Below are positions 7,323-14,431 of a stretch of DNA of 47,163 nt, piece after piece. The stretch is from Hyphomicrobiales bacterium (GTDB taxonomy: Bacteria; Pseudomonadota; Alphaproteobacteria; Rhizobiales; Beijerinckiaceae), in contig JAPLOV010000086.1 of NCBI GenBank assembly GCA_026400565.1, positions 1-47,163 of the forward strand, written 5' to 3'. The translations under genes and the position numbers were made by a program. Numbering within the stretch: the stretch's first letter is position 1; every line of letters begins with the position of its first letter. A model generated the notes under the pieces. The model saw only the letters and a list, made by a program, of their open reading frames with translations. It was not told the DNA's origin and searched no databases.

Positions 7323-7350
7323 GTCAGTTCAGATCTGGCCTCCGCAACCA
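7323..7350 (+). other. tRNA-fMet 3' fragment, probable attachment site (copy 2)
   Basis: These 28 bases repeat the T-arm and acceptor end of the copy at 3481-3508 with two mismatches (A to G in the T loop, C to T in the acceptor), again ending CGCAACCA. The anticodon part present in copy 1 is missing here; instead IS3-end-like DNA abuts it. It is followed at once by a strong terminator, as expected downstream of an original tRNA gene, so this copy probably marks the old chromosome junction. Confidence 0.7.
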
Positions 7351-7357
7351 GATCAAG

Positions 7358-7382
7358 GCCCGGCCCAATGGCCGGGCTTTTT
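7358..7382 (+). terminator. Rho-independent terminator after tRNA-fMet fragment
   Basis: GCCCGGCC (7358-7365), loop CAAT, GGCCGGGC (7370-7377), followed by TTTTT. It is a canonical strong terminator on the + strand, seven bases after the tRNA tail. It is probably the native terminator of the initiator tRNA gene, kept on the chromosomal side of the insertion. Confidence 0.85.
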
Positions 7383-7568
7383 CGGTTTTGCTTCTGAAAA
7401 GAATCCAGCCTTTGCTTCGACGTGCTGATGTGGCTATCTTTTGTCGCCGGGCTGCCTGATCCGGCCTGCGCCTGTTCAGCCTCTTGCGATTTCCCGCCCC
7501 GCCATGGTTCGACGTCCTTCGATACCGCTCACCTCAGTCGGCTGCCAGATTCCTTCGGGGTTCTGGTC

Positions 7569-8312
7569 ATGAGGTTTGTTCGTCCCGCGCGGAGCCCCGG
7601 CAGGCAACCTGTCCTGATGATCCTGCATCAGGAGCATTCCACGCCCGGGCGCGTCGGGCGCTTCCTGATCGAGCGCGGTTATCCGCTCGACATCCGCCGC
7701 CCTCGCTATGGCGATCCGCTGCCGGCCACCATGGCGCACCACGCCGGAGCGATCATTTTTGGCGGCCCGATGAGCGCCAACGATCCTGATGATTTTGTCC
7801 GGCTCGAAACAGAGTGGATCGGCACGGTCCTGCGCGAGGCTGCGCCCTATCTGGGCATCTGCCTCGGTGCCCAGATGCTGGCCAGCCACCTTGGCGCGCG
7901 CGTCTATGCCCACCATGAGGGCAGGGCCGAGATCGGCTACTACCCGCTGACCATCACCGACCATGGCGCTGCGGCTGAGGCCAGGCTCAGCCGGCCCTGG
8001 CCGCGCCATGTCTACCAATGGCATCGTGAAGGCTTCGACTGTCCGACGGGAGCAATATGCCTCGCGACCGGCGGGGATTTCCCGATCCAGGCCATCCAGG
8101 CCGGCAATGCAGCCTATGGCATCCAGTTTCACCCTGAAGTCACGCCGGCCATGATGTATCGCTGGACCACGCGTGCGCATGAACGGATGGCCATGCCCGG
8201 CGCCCAACCGCGCGATGCTCACCTAGAAGGCTGGCACCTGCATGACGCGGCCGTCGCAGCGTGGCTCAACGCATTTCTGGATCATTGGCTTGCGCTCAAG
8301 GAGCCGGCCTGA
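7569..8312 (+). CDS. Class I glutamine amidotransferase (GMP synthase GATase-like)
   Basis: A 247-residue stand-alone class I glutamine amidotransferase domain. The nucleophile is the cysteine of 'YLGICLGAQ' (C98) and the other triad members are in 'GIQFHPEV' (H188, E190). These would release ammonia from glutamine. An oxyanion segment 'IIFGGPMSAND' is also seen. No synthase partner domain is attached or adjacent, as in many proteobacterial homologues annotated as GMP synthase-like or gamma-glutamyl hydrolase-like enzymes, so the acceptor is unknown. The start is uncertain: ATG 7569 is chosen; ATG 7617 or an upstream in-frame start at 7422 are possible. It is convergent with the tRNA-Ala gene. 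Confidence 0.85.
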   Translation: MRFVRPARSPGRQPVLMILHQEHSTPGRVGRFLIERGYPLDIRRPRYGDPLPATMAHHAGAIIFGGPMSANDPDDFVRLETEWIGTVLREAAPYLGICLGAQMLASHLGARVYAHHEGRAEIGYYPLTITDHGAAAEARLSRPWPRHVYQWHREGFDCPTGAICLATGGDFPIQAIQAGNAAYGIQFHPEVTPAMMYRWTTRAHERMAMPGAQPRDAHLEGWHLHDAAVAAWLNAFLDHWLALKEPA

Positions 8313-8371
8313 TGCCTCGATCGTTAAATCTGGCAAAAGCCGCAAACTGGCCGGATCTACGCGGGATGATC

Positions 8372-8447
<76 letters not shown>

Positions 8448-8657
8448 AGGAAGACGCGTTCTAGGCTGGCTAGGTCGAGGCTGTCAATTACCGCGCTGGC
8501 CGCGGGATGGCGCTCTGTCGCATAGGCGTTCGGGATCGGCTCTGAGAAACTGGCTGGCGAGGGCGGCATATATCCAGATCGTGCTTTCTTGCGGAGCAAA
8601 CGTCCGCGCCTCCGCGCAAGACCTCATTGACACACGCAACCTACCGGAAGATCCGCC

Positions 8658-8948
8658 ATGCAATCTGTTCTTGATGTCCTTGACCTCGCCCTCAACCTCT
8701 ACACCTGGCTGGTCATCGCCTCCGCCATCTTCAGCTGGCTGGTCGCTTTCAATGTCATCAATGCCAGCAACGACGTGGTGCGCATGGTCTGGGATTTCCT
8801 GTATCGCGTCACCGAGCCGGCCCTGAGGCCGATCCGGAAAGTCATGCCCAATCTGGGCGGGATCGACGTATCACCGATCATCCTGCTCCTGATCATCTTC
8901 TTCCTGCAAAGCGTGATTGCGCGCTACCTGAGGCCGCTCGTCTTCTGA
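8658..8948 (+). CDS. yggT: YggT family membrane protein
   Basis: A 96-residue integral membrane protein with two hydrophobic segments (about 8-30 and 68-92) and the family's central loop '[20 protein letters not shown]' followed by '[12 protein letters not shown]'. YggT proteins are short inner-membrane proteins implicated in osmotic or cation-related stress and membrane organisation; no enzymatic role is established. A GGAAG Shine-Dalgarno stands about 8 bases upstream. The gene appears to be a single unit with a convergent permease operon beyond it. Confidence 0.93.
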   Translation: MQSVLDVLDLALNLYTWLVIASAIFSWLVAFNVINASNDVVRMVWDFLYRVTEPALRPIRKVMPNLGGIDVSPIILLLIIFFLQSVIARYLRPLVF

Positions 8949-8967
8949 CGAAAGATCGGGCCTTCTC

Positions 8968-9468
8968 TCAGCGCCATTGCAAGGCGAGATAGACCAACCC
9001 TGCCGTGATGAACGGGAAAGGCAGGCTGACAAGAATCCTGAGGCGCACGAACCAGGATGGCATGAAGGGCAGTTCCCAGATCAGCATGCGGTTGAGGGTG
9101 TAGAGGGACCAGCCGGTGACAAAGCTCATGACCTGCGGCAGGCCGGCCCCGGCTTTCAGCGCAGCCGCTCCCAGCGCGAAGCCGACCACGGGCCCGCCAG
9201 GCGTGAGCGCCCCGGCCAGAGCAGCGAGTGCCACCCCCAAAATCCCCGATCCCGACCCAAAAAGGCCTAGGATCTGGTCCTGTGGCAGGGCTTTGGCGAT
9301 GAAACCCGAACCGATCACGCCCAAGGCCAGCCGGGGCAAAAGGTGCAGGATCTCCCGGGTTGCGGCCTGCAAGGACAGGCCGAGCGTTCCGTCGCGTCGT
9401 TGCCATGCGGTCAGCATCAGCCACGCCACAAGCGCATACAGGATGATGGTCAGTCCGATCAGGATCAT
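8968..9468 (-). CDS. Half-size permease-like membrane protein (second of pair)
   Basis: A 166-residue protein with about four to five membrane segments. It contains 'GALTPGGPVVGFALGAAAL', 'VTGWSLYTLNRMLIWELPF' and a basic C-terminal loop. These motifs recall one half of the YraQ/UPF0718 (DUF318) permeases, which are normally about 300-350 residues and contain two related halves. The preceding gene encodes a paralogue that shares 'LNRMLIWELPF' and the general layout; its stop overlaps this start by 4 bases (ATGA). The two probably form a heterodimer equal to one full permease. The substrate is unknown. Family assignment is from motif style only. Confidence 0.75.
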   Translation of the reverse strand: MILIGLTIILYALVAWLMLTAWQRRDGTLGLSLQAATREILHLLPRLALGVIGSGFIAKALPQDQILGLFGSGSGILGVALAALAGALTPGGPVVGFALGAAALKAGAGLPQVMSFVTGWSLYTLNRMLIWELPFMPSWFVRLRILVSLPFPFITAGLVYLALQWR

Positions 9469-10022
9469 GCCGGTGGCGTCCTGTCCGGGGCATCAGCCGG
9501 GATGGTTACCGGGATTTTGCGCGCCAGCCAGCCGGCTGCGAGCGGCATCCAGCACGACAGAACGGCCCGAAGCATGACGACGTCGGCCCCGAAGAACGGC
9601 AATTCCCAGATCAGCATGCGGTTGAGGCCGATCAGCAGCCAGGCCGTAACAAAGGCGACAGCAGCACCCCGGTCGGCCCCGATCACCAGCAGCGCCGCGG
9701 CCAGCGGAAACACCGTGAAGGGCCCGGCCGGAAAGACGAAGCCGACGAAGGCCGCGATCAGCAGGCCGCGAAAACCGGAGCCGGCACCAAGCCAGCGCAC
9801 GATCACCTCGCGTGGCACGAGGCGGCGGATCAGTTCACCGATGAGGGTGCCGGCGATAACCTTCGGGATGATCTCGATCAGCAGCCAAAGGTCATCGATG
9901 AAGATATGGCGGACGACCTCCGTGCCGTCACGCTGCCAGACGATCGCCAACGAGACGGACGTCAGGACAACGATGAGCCAGAAGCTCCAGTCGAACAATC
10001 GGCGTGGGGAGGCTTGCTGCAA
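9465..10022 (-). CDS. Half-size permease-like membrane protein (first of pair)
   Basis: A 185-residue membrane protein with a hydrophobic N-terminal segment (10-28) and about four more. It shares with its downstream neighbour the stretch 'LNRMLIWELPF' and the pattern of a Pro/Gly-rich loop ('FPAGPFTVFPLAAALLVIG') followed by 'AFVTAWLLIG'. Even at DNA level the two genes keep a near-identical run over the shared motif (9068-9098 against 9598-9628), showing an old tandem duplication. The ATGA overlap with the next gene implies coupled translation at a fixed ratio. A YraQ/DUF318-type permease role is inferred. Confidence 0.75.
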   Translation of the reverse strand: MQQASPRRLFDWSFWLIVVLTSVSLAIVWQRDGTEVVRHIFIDDLWLLIEIIPKVIAGTLIGELIRRLVPREVIVRWLGAGSGFRGLLIAAFVGFVFPAGPFTVFPLAAALLVIGADRGAAVAFVTAWLLIGLNRMLIWELPFFGADVVMLRAVLSCWMPLAAGWLARKIPVTIPADAPDRTPPA

Positions 10023-10042
10023 GGCTGGCTCGCGGGGACATG

Positions 10043-10070
10043 AAAAAAGGCCAGGCTGTGTTGCCTGACC
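10043..10070 (-). terminator. Rho-independent terminator after the DUF533 gene
   Basis: On the minus strand the sequence GTCAGGC, loop AACACA, GCCTGGC forms a 7-bp stem (one G-T pair) followed by CTTTTTT. It lies about 75 bases after the stop of the DUF533-like gene and just before the permease pair's first codon, so it separates the two transcription units. Confidence 0.7.
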
Positions 10071-10143
10071 TCTTCATTCTTGTCGCCGATCAAGGCTGCG
10101 CGCAACCGCAGCCTTCGCATGGCAGGCAGCAAGGCCTGCGCGG

Positions 10144-11103
10144 TCAGGCTTTGACGCCCGCTGCGGCCAGATCGATCTCGGCCACCAATTGCTGATCGAG
10201 ATTGAGGGAGGCACCGAGGTTGGCGAGAAAATCCACCTCGTGCTGCGTATCCGGCTCAATGGCGAGGCGTGCAGCCGTGTAGACCTGCGCTGCCAGTTCG
10301 GGCGTCGAGGCGGCAGCCGCGATGTCTTCGAAGGAGGCCGGATTGGCCATTTCGTGCTCGAGCCAGGCATTGCCTTCGGGATCGAAGCCGGCTTCCGTCA
10401 GCCCGCCTATGATCGCCTGGCGTTCTGCGGCATCGACAAGGCCGTCCGAAGCGGCGGCGGCGATCATCGCCCTGATCAGCAGGATCGCGGTCTCGTTGCT
10501 GGCGGCTTCCGGTTCGAAGCCGGAGCCCGTCGGTGCCGGCAGCGCCGGCGTGCTGGCATCGCCCATGATCGGGCTGCCAGCCTGATGGTTCTGGTAGGCC
10601 TTGTAGGCGAGGCCGCCGATCAGCGCGAGGCCGCCAAGCGCTGCTGCCGAGCCGACAACCGAACGGCCCGTCTTGGAGCCGAGCACGAGCGCTGCCAATC
10701 CGCCAAGCCCGGCGCCGGTGAGCATCTGGTTCTGACCTGCGAACTCGCGGGCCCGGTTGAGAAGGTCACCTGCCTGGGTGCCGGCGAGCCGCCCCTGCAA
10801 CTGGTCCATCGCGCCGCTGGCTGCCTGGCCGGCTTGCCCTGCGAGCCCCCCAGCCTGCTGGCCTGCATTCTGGGCACCCTGGCCAAGCTGGCCCAGCACG
10901 GAACCGAGCATGCCGCCCAACCCGCCGCCGGCACCGCCTGCTGTCTGGCCAGCGTTCTGCGCACCTTGTGTCACCTGTCCGAGCACGGAGCCGAGAAGGC
11001 CACCGAGGCCGCCACCGGCTGCGCCGCCCTGCTGCCCGGCCTGCGAAGTGGCTTGCGAGCCAGCACTGACCAAAGCATCGAGAAGCTTCTTTGCGTCAAA
11101 CAT
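10144..11103 (-). CDS. DUF533 / TerB-like protein with Gly-Gln-rich repeats
   Basis: A protein of about 319 residues. The first 110 residues are Gly/Ala/Gln-rich and contain two copies of a repeat of about 30 residues, each with 'GGGLGGLLGSVLGQ' or its variant 'GGGLGGMLGSVLGQ' followed by 'GAQNAGQ'. A hydrophobic stretch follows near 150-170 ('GSAAALGGLALIGGLAYKAY'). The C-terminal 130 residues form a helical TerB/DUF533 domain ('ASDGLVDAAERQAIIGGL'). The function is unknown; DUF533 proteins are linked to the inner membrane or periplasm. GGGAG precedes two adjacent ATGs, and the second, at 11103, has the better spacing. Confidence 0.85.
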   Translation of the reverse strand: MFDAKKLLDALVSAGSQATSQAGQQGGAAGGGLGGLLGSVLGQVTQGAQNAGQTAGGAGGGLGGMLGSVLGQLGQGAQNAGQQAGGLAGQAGQAASGAMDQLQGRLAGTQAGDLLNRAREFAGQNQMLTGAGLGGLAALVLGSKTGRSVVGSAAALGGLALIGGLAYKAYQNHQAGSPIMGDASTPALPAPTGSGFEPEAASNETAILLIRAMIAAAASDGLVDAAERQAIIGGLTEAGFDPEGNAWLEHEMANPASFEDIAAAASTPELAAQVYTAARLAIEPDTQHEVDFLANLGASLNLDQQLVAEIDLAAAGVKA

Positions 11104-11187
11104 CATGATCTCCCTGTTGTGCCGTCCCTGGCACCTTGTGGGTTCATGTAATCATTCAAAAACGTCATACCAGTGACGCGCTTCATC

Positions 11188-11838
11188 TCATGACGGCAAA
11201 ATTGCCGATGCGGCGCGCGCCAGCGCGGTGATCGCGGCAAAATCACGGCTCTTGACCAGCCCAGCGGGCGCGATCCAGGAGCCGCCGAGGCCGACGACGT
11301 TGGGCAAGGCGAGATAGGAAGGCGCCTTGCCGGCGTCGATGCCTCCCGTGGGGCAGAAGGCAATGTCCGGAAGCACCGGGTGGAAGCCCTTGAGCGCTGC
11401 GATTCCGCCAGAACTTTCCGCAGGGAAGAACTTCAGCGTCATGAAGCCCATTTCCCGCATCCGCATCGCCTCCGACACCGTGGCGATGCCCGGCAGGAAC
11501 GGCACAGGACAATTGGCCGCGACCTCCGCCAGCGCCGGCGTGACGCCGGGGCTGACGAGAAAGCGCGCACCCGCCTCCAGGGCTGCTGCCGCCTGCGCCC
11601 TGTCCATGACGGTGCCGACCCCGAGCACCGCGTCCGGCACAGCCTTGGCAATGGCCCTGATCACAGCCAGCGCATTGGGGCTGCGAAGGGTCATCTCCAC
11701 AATCGGCAGGCCTCCCGCCACCAGGGCACGGGCGAGGGCCACGCCATCCGCCGGATCATCGACGCTGACGACAGGCACGATCCGGGCAAGCTTGAACAGG
11801 TCGCGTGCGGCAAGCTGGGCCGGCGTGGAGGCGATCAT
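11188..11838 (-). CDS. eda: KDPG/KHG aldolase
   Basis: A 216-residue class I aldolase of the Entner-Doudoroff pathway that splits 2-keto-3-deoxy-6-phosphogluconate into pyruvate and glyceraldehyde 3-phosphate. The Schiff-base lysine is K136 in 'TLKFFPAE' and the catalytic glutamate is E48 in 'IVEMTLRS'; the phosphate-binding 'PTGGID' loop is also present. The length is normal. AGGAAGGAA precedes the ATG by about 7 bases. No edd or zwf gene is adjacent, so the pathway context is not shown here; a KHG or other 2-keto-3-deoxy sugar acid aldolase role is possible. Confidence 0.92.
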   Translation of the reverse strand: MIASTPAQLAARDLFKLARIVPVVSVDDPADGVALARALVAGGLPIVEMTLRSPNALAVIRAIAKAVPDAVLGVGTVMDRAQAAAALEAGARFLVSPGVTPALAEVAANCPVPFLPGIATVSEAMRMREMGFMTLKFFPAESSGGIAALKGFHPVLPDIAFCPTGGIDAGKAPSYLALPNVVGLGGSWIAPAGLVKSRDFAAITALARAASAILPS

Positions 11839-11858
11839 GGCTGGGTTCCTTCCTGGCT

Positions 11859-12353
11859 TCAGCGCCTCGGTCTTGCCTGTGCTGGCAAAGGCAGGCCTGA
11901 TGTCTGTTTGAGGGTTTCGAGCACGATCTCGGAACGAACGCGCGCGACGCTTTCATGGGGCAGGAAGACCTCGTTCACAAGTTCCGACAACTCGCGCAGG
12001 TCACGCACCACCAGTTTCAGCAGGTAGTCCGCCTCGCCGGTCAGGGCATGGGCTTCGAGGACAGCCGGCGTAAGCCGCACGAGATCACGGAAACGGCGGG
12101 CGTTGTCGCGCGAATGGGTATCGAGTGCAACGTGGATGAACACCGTGACGGCGAGGCCGATGCCATCAGGATCGATCAGAGCCCGGTAGCCCTTGATGAT
12201 GCCGGTTTCCTCGAGCCTTTGACGTCGCCGGGAGACCTGACTGGCGGAAAGCCCGATCTGATCGGCAAGGCTGGCATTGGTGAGCGAGGCCACATCCTGC
12301 AAGGCTGCCATCAGCCGCCAGTCGAAGCTATCCAGCGTGGTGATTTCCTGCAT
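11859..12353 (-). CDS. Lrp/AsnC family transcriptional regulator
   Basis: A protein of about 164 residues with an N-terminal AsnC-type helix-turn-helix ('[20 protein letters not shown]', about 25-45) and a C-terminal RAM effector domain ending '[16 protein letters not shown]'. These regulators sense amino acids. It is transcribed divergently from 4-hydroxyphenylpyruvate dioxygenase, so control of tyrosine breakdown in response to an aromatic amino acid or pathway intermediate is the natural inference. ATGs at 12365 and 12380 are alternative starts; none has a strong ribosome site. Confidence 0.88.
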   Translation of the reverse strand: MQEITTLDSFDWRLMAALQDVASLTNASLADQIGLSASQVSRRRQRLEETGIIKGYRALIDPDGIGLAVTVFIHVALDTHSRDNARRFRDLVRLTPAVLEAHALTGEADYLLKLVVRDLRELSELVNEVFLPHESVARVRSEIVLETLKQTSGLPLPAQARPRR

Positions 12354-12387
12354 ACAGGCACTCATCTTCGCACCAAACACGCATCAA

Positions 12388-12445
12388 ACAGGCAAAAGCC
12401 CTGTTCATCGCACGGTCTGTGCACCAGCAATGCGCTATCTTGCTG
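12388..12445. promoter_or_regulatory. Inverted repeats between lrp-like gene and hpd
   Basis: The short divergent region holds AACAGG-N7-CCTGTT (12388-12406) and CAGCAA-N9-TTGCTG (12425-12445). Both are plausible regulator half-site pairs placed between the two start codons. They are candidate binding sites for the Lrp-type protein; this is inferred from symmetry and position only. Confidence 0.4.
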
Positions 12446-12478
12446 TTCATGACAACGTCTGTCCAGAGGAGGACCGCC

Positions 12479-13606
12479 ATGGGACCGTTTCCGCACGATG
12501 CTGCGCCGCCGGCCATCACACCCGCCAACCCGATGGGCACCGACGGTTTCGAGTTCGTTGAATTCGCCCACCCGGAGCCCGAGGCGCTGAAGGGGCTGCT
12601 GGTAACGATGGGGTTCGTGCCCGTCGCCCGCCATCGCTCCAAGAACGTCACGCTCTATCGTCAGGGCGATGTCAATTTCGTCGTCAATGCCGAGCCCGAT
12701 TCGTTCGCACAGCATTTTGCCGCCGAACACGGCCCCTGCGCCTGCGCCATGGCCTTTCGCGTGGTCGATGCCAATTTCGCCTTCCAGCGCGCGATCGAAC
12801 TGGGTGCCGAGCCGTTCGAGGGCAAGGTCGGGCCGATGGAACTCAACATCCCGGCCGTGAAGGGCATCGGTGGGTCGCTGCTGTATTTCGTCGATCGCTA
12901 TGGCGACAAGGGATCAATCTGGGACATCGACTTCGTCTGGACAGGCGAGCGGGATCCCAGGCCGGAGCCCGCCGGCCTGTATTACCTCGACCACCTGACG
13001 CACAACGTCCATCGCGGCCGGATGGATTTCTGGGCGGGATTCTATGAGCAGCTGTTCAACTTCCGCGAGATCCGCTTCTTCAACATCGAGGGCAAGCTGA
13101 CGGGCCTGATAAGCCGTGCCCTGACCTCGCCGTGCGGCAAGATCCGCATTCCGATCAACGAGAGCCTCGATGACAAGAGCCAGATCGAGGAATATCTGCG
13201 CGCCTACAATGGGGAAGGCATCCAGCATGTCGCCATGGGCTCGCGCGACATCTACAGCTCGGTCGAGGCGCTGCGCGCGCGCGGCCTGCCATTCATGCCC
13301 CAGCCGCCGGACACCTACTATGCGCGTATCGACGGGCGTGTTCCCGGCCATGGCGAGGATGTGGCGCGGCTCCATGCCAATGGCATCCTGATCGATGGCG
13401 AAGGCGCGGTGGCGCTTGGCGACAAGGAAGGGCGGATGAGCAAGGTGCTCCTCCAGATCTTCTCCGGCACCGTGCTCGGTCCGATCTTCTTCGAGTTCAT
13501 CCAGCGCAAGGGCGACGAAGGTTTCGGCGAAGGCAATTTCCGGGCGTTGTTTGAATCGATCGAGGAAGATCAGGTCCGGCGCGGGGTTCTCAGCGCCGCC
13601 GGGTGA
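12479..13606 (+). CDS. hpd: 4-Hydroxyphenylpyruvate dioxygenase
   Basis: A 375-residue Fe(II) dioxygenase that converts 4-hydroxyphenylpyruvate to homogentisate in tyrosine catabolism. It has the two-domain VOC fold; the three iron ligands are in 'YLDHLTHNV' (H172), 'GIQHVAM' (H250) and 'IFFEFIQR' (E339). Substrate-contact sequences '[16 protein letters not shown]' and '[12 protein letters not shown]' are intact. The start at 12479 has a perfect AGAGGAGG ribosome site; an in-frame upstream start at 12419 would extend it into the promoter. It is divergent from an Lrp-type regulator. Homogentisate dioxygenase is not in the window. Confidence 0.96.
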   Translation: MGPFPHDAAPPAITPANPMGTDGFEFVEFAHPEPEALKGLLVTMGFVPVARHRSKNVTLYRQGDVNFVVNAEPDSFAQHFAAEHGPCACAMAFRVVDANFAFQRAIELGAEPFEGKVGPMELNIPAVKGIGGSLLYFVDRYGDKGSIWDIDFVWTGERDPRPEPAGLYYLDHLTHNVHRGRMDFWAGFYEQLFNFREIRFFNIEGKLTGLISRALTSPCGKIRIPINESLDDKSQIEEYLRAYNGEGIQHVAMGSRDIYSSVEALRARGLPFMPQPPDTYYARIDGRVPGHGEDVARLHANGILIDGEGAVALGDKEGRMSKVLLQIFSGTVLGPIFFEFIQRKGDEGFGEGNFRALFESIEEDQVRRGVLSAAG

Positions 13607-13620
13607 GGACCGTCCCCGGG

Positions 13621-13743
13621 CCATGAATTCGGCGGCGTGCAGAAGCGCTCGAACAGCAGGTTGCCCGTCAGGCGCGGAGCGATGATTGAGCCTGCGCGGG
13701 CGAGTTGGCGGATGACCTGCAAACCGGGCTGTGCCCTCTGCAT
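13621..13743 (-). pseudogene. Possible N-terminal remnant of an alpha/beta hydrolase
   Basis: On the minus strand from ATG 13743 the frame reads 41 codons with 'ARAGSIIAPRLTGNLLFERF' and then 'CTPP', which resembles the N-terminus of alpha/beta hydrolases that lie divergently from marR genes in related bacteria. It then runs into the 3' end of hpd and stops near 13571, so the catalytic part is gone. The shared operator at 13751-13784 would have served both genes. This is a weak call made from memory of sequence style, not from an alignment. Confidence 0.3.
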
Positions 13744-13750
13744 CCCTGCT

Positions 13751-13784
13751 GTTCATGGTTGAACATGAGTGTTCAACCATGAAC
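13751..13784. promoter_or_regulatory. Paired palindromic operators upstream of broken marR
   Basis: Two 14-bp palindromes, GTTCATGGTTGAAC (13751-13764) and GTTCAACCATGAAC (13771-13784), both of form GTTCA-N4-TGAAC, face each other and together make a perfect 15-bp inverted repeat with a TGAG loop. Palindromes of this size before a marR gene are typical autoregulatory sites. As RNA the region would also form a strong hairpin. Confidence 0.6.
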
Positions 13785-13821
13785 GACAGTGCTCAGCCTT
13801 GAACAAAATCAAGAGGCGACT

Positions 13822-14350
13822 GTGCCGCAAAGCAGTGCGGTGACTGATTCACAGGGACATGGCGAAGACAGGTCGGGGCAGCAGACCGACGCTGGGCTGA
13901 TGCCTTGGGACATGCCGCGCTTTCGCAACTGGATCGCGGTCGCCAAGGTGCATGGGCTGGTTGAGAAGGCGATGGCTGCGGGCCTGGCGCCTTTGCTGTT
14001 CAAGCTGCCGCACGATGACATCACGATGACATCCTGTCCAATACCGACAGGTTTTCAGGCCTGACCCGGCAGGAACTGGCAAAGACGACATGCTGGTGGG
14101 CCGCTCCAACCTGTCGATGCTGCTGCCCGAGCCTGAGCGGCGGGGGCTGGTGAACCGTGTGATGGACAGCGAGGACCGGCGGGTGAGATGGCTTTCACTC
14201 ACCGGCAAGGGTGGGATGCTGACCTTGCGGGCCCTCAAGGTGCAGGTTCAGGTCATCGAAAACAGGATGGCAGCGTTCTCGGCTGAGGAATGCGAGGCTT
14301 CGGGCGACCATATGCGCCGGGATGGGCATCACATGCTGGCCAATCCGCTG
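13822..14350 (+). pseudogene. MarR-family regulator, broken by 11-bp duplication and further lesions
   Basis: The N-terminal part ('MPRFRNWIAVAKVHGLVEKA') and the winged-helix part ('LVGRSNLSMLLPEPERRGLV', 'VQVQVIENRMAAFSAEECEA', 'HMLANPL') of a MarR protein lie in different frames. At 14012-14033 the 11-mer ACGATGACATC occurs twice in tandem; removing one copy joins 'LPHDDI' to 'LSNTDRFSGLTRQELAKT' in a third frame. A second shift of 2 nt near 14086-14092 is then needed to reach the wing. The final frame has no stop at the expected place and runs on through the terminator. So at least two indels and a lost stop make it a pseudogene, or the sequence is faulty here. Confidence 0.8.
14012..14033. 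repeat. 11-bp tandem duplication inside marR
   Basis: ACGATGACATC is present twice head to tail (14012-14022 and 14023-14033). Removing one copy restores local MarR reading, so this is a recent duplication rather than an ancient repeat. Confidence 0.9.
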
Positions 14351-14380
14351 TCAGCGGATACAGCGCTCTGGCCGGAACAA

Positions 14381-14409
14381 AAGATGGCCGCCTGGAGGGC
14401 GGCCATCTT
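14381..14409. terminator. Bidirectional terminator between marR remnant and terC
   Basis: A perfect 12-bp stem AAGATGGCCGCC / GGCGGCCATCTT with a TGGAG loop. On the minus strand it ends ATCTTTTG and would terminate terC transcripts; on the + strand it ends ATCTTCTTG and would terminate the marR transcript. It lies between the two convergent genes. Confidence 0.75.
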
Positions 14410-14431
14410 CTTGTGCCTCAGCCCCGCGCCG

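Larger units (their letters stand above)
3509..7350. mobile_element. Second accreted element between two tRNA-fMet 3' copies
   Basis: The 3.84 kb between the two tRNA tails carries a second hipBA module, a relaxase, a truncated gene in the usual place of a mobilization accessory protein, and an IS3 remnant. There is no integrase of its own. This layout fits an element that entered at the same tRNA, either as part of one composite island or as a separate unit that relied on a neighbour's integrase and a helper conjugation system. The chromosome resumes at the terminator beyond 7350. The interpretation rests on the two repeats and gene content; I see no second integrase or origin of transfer. 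Confidence 0.55.
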
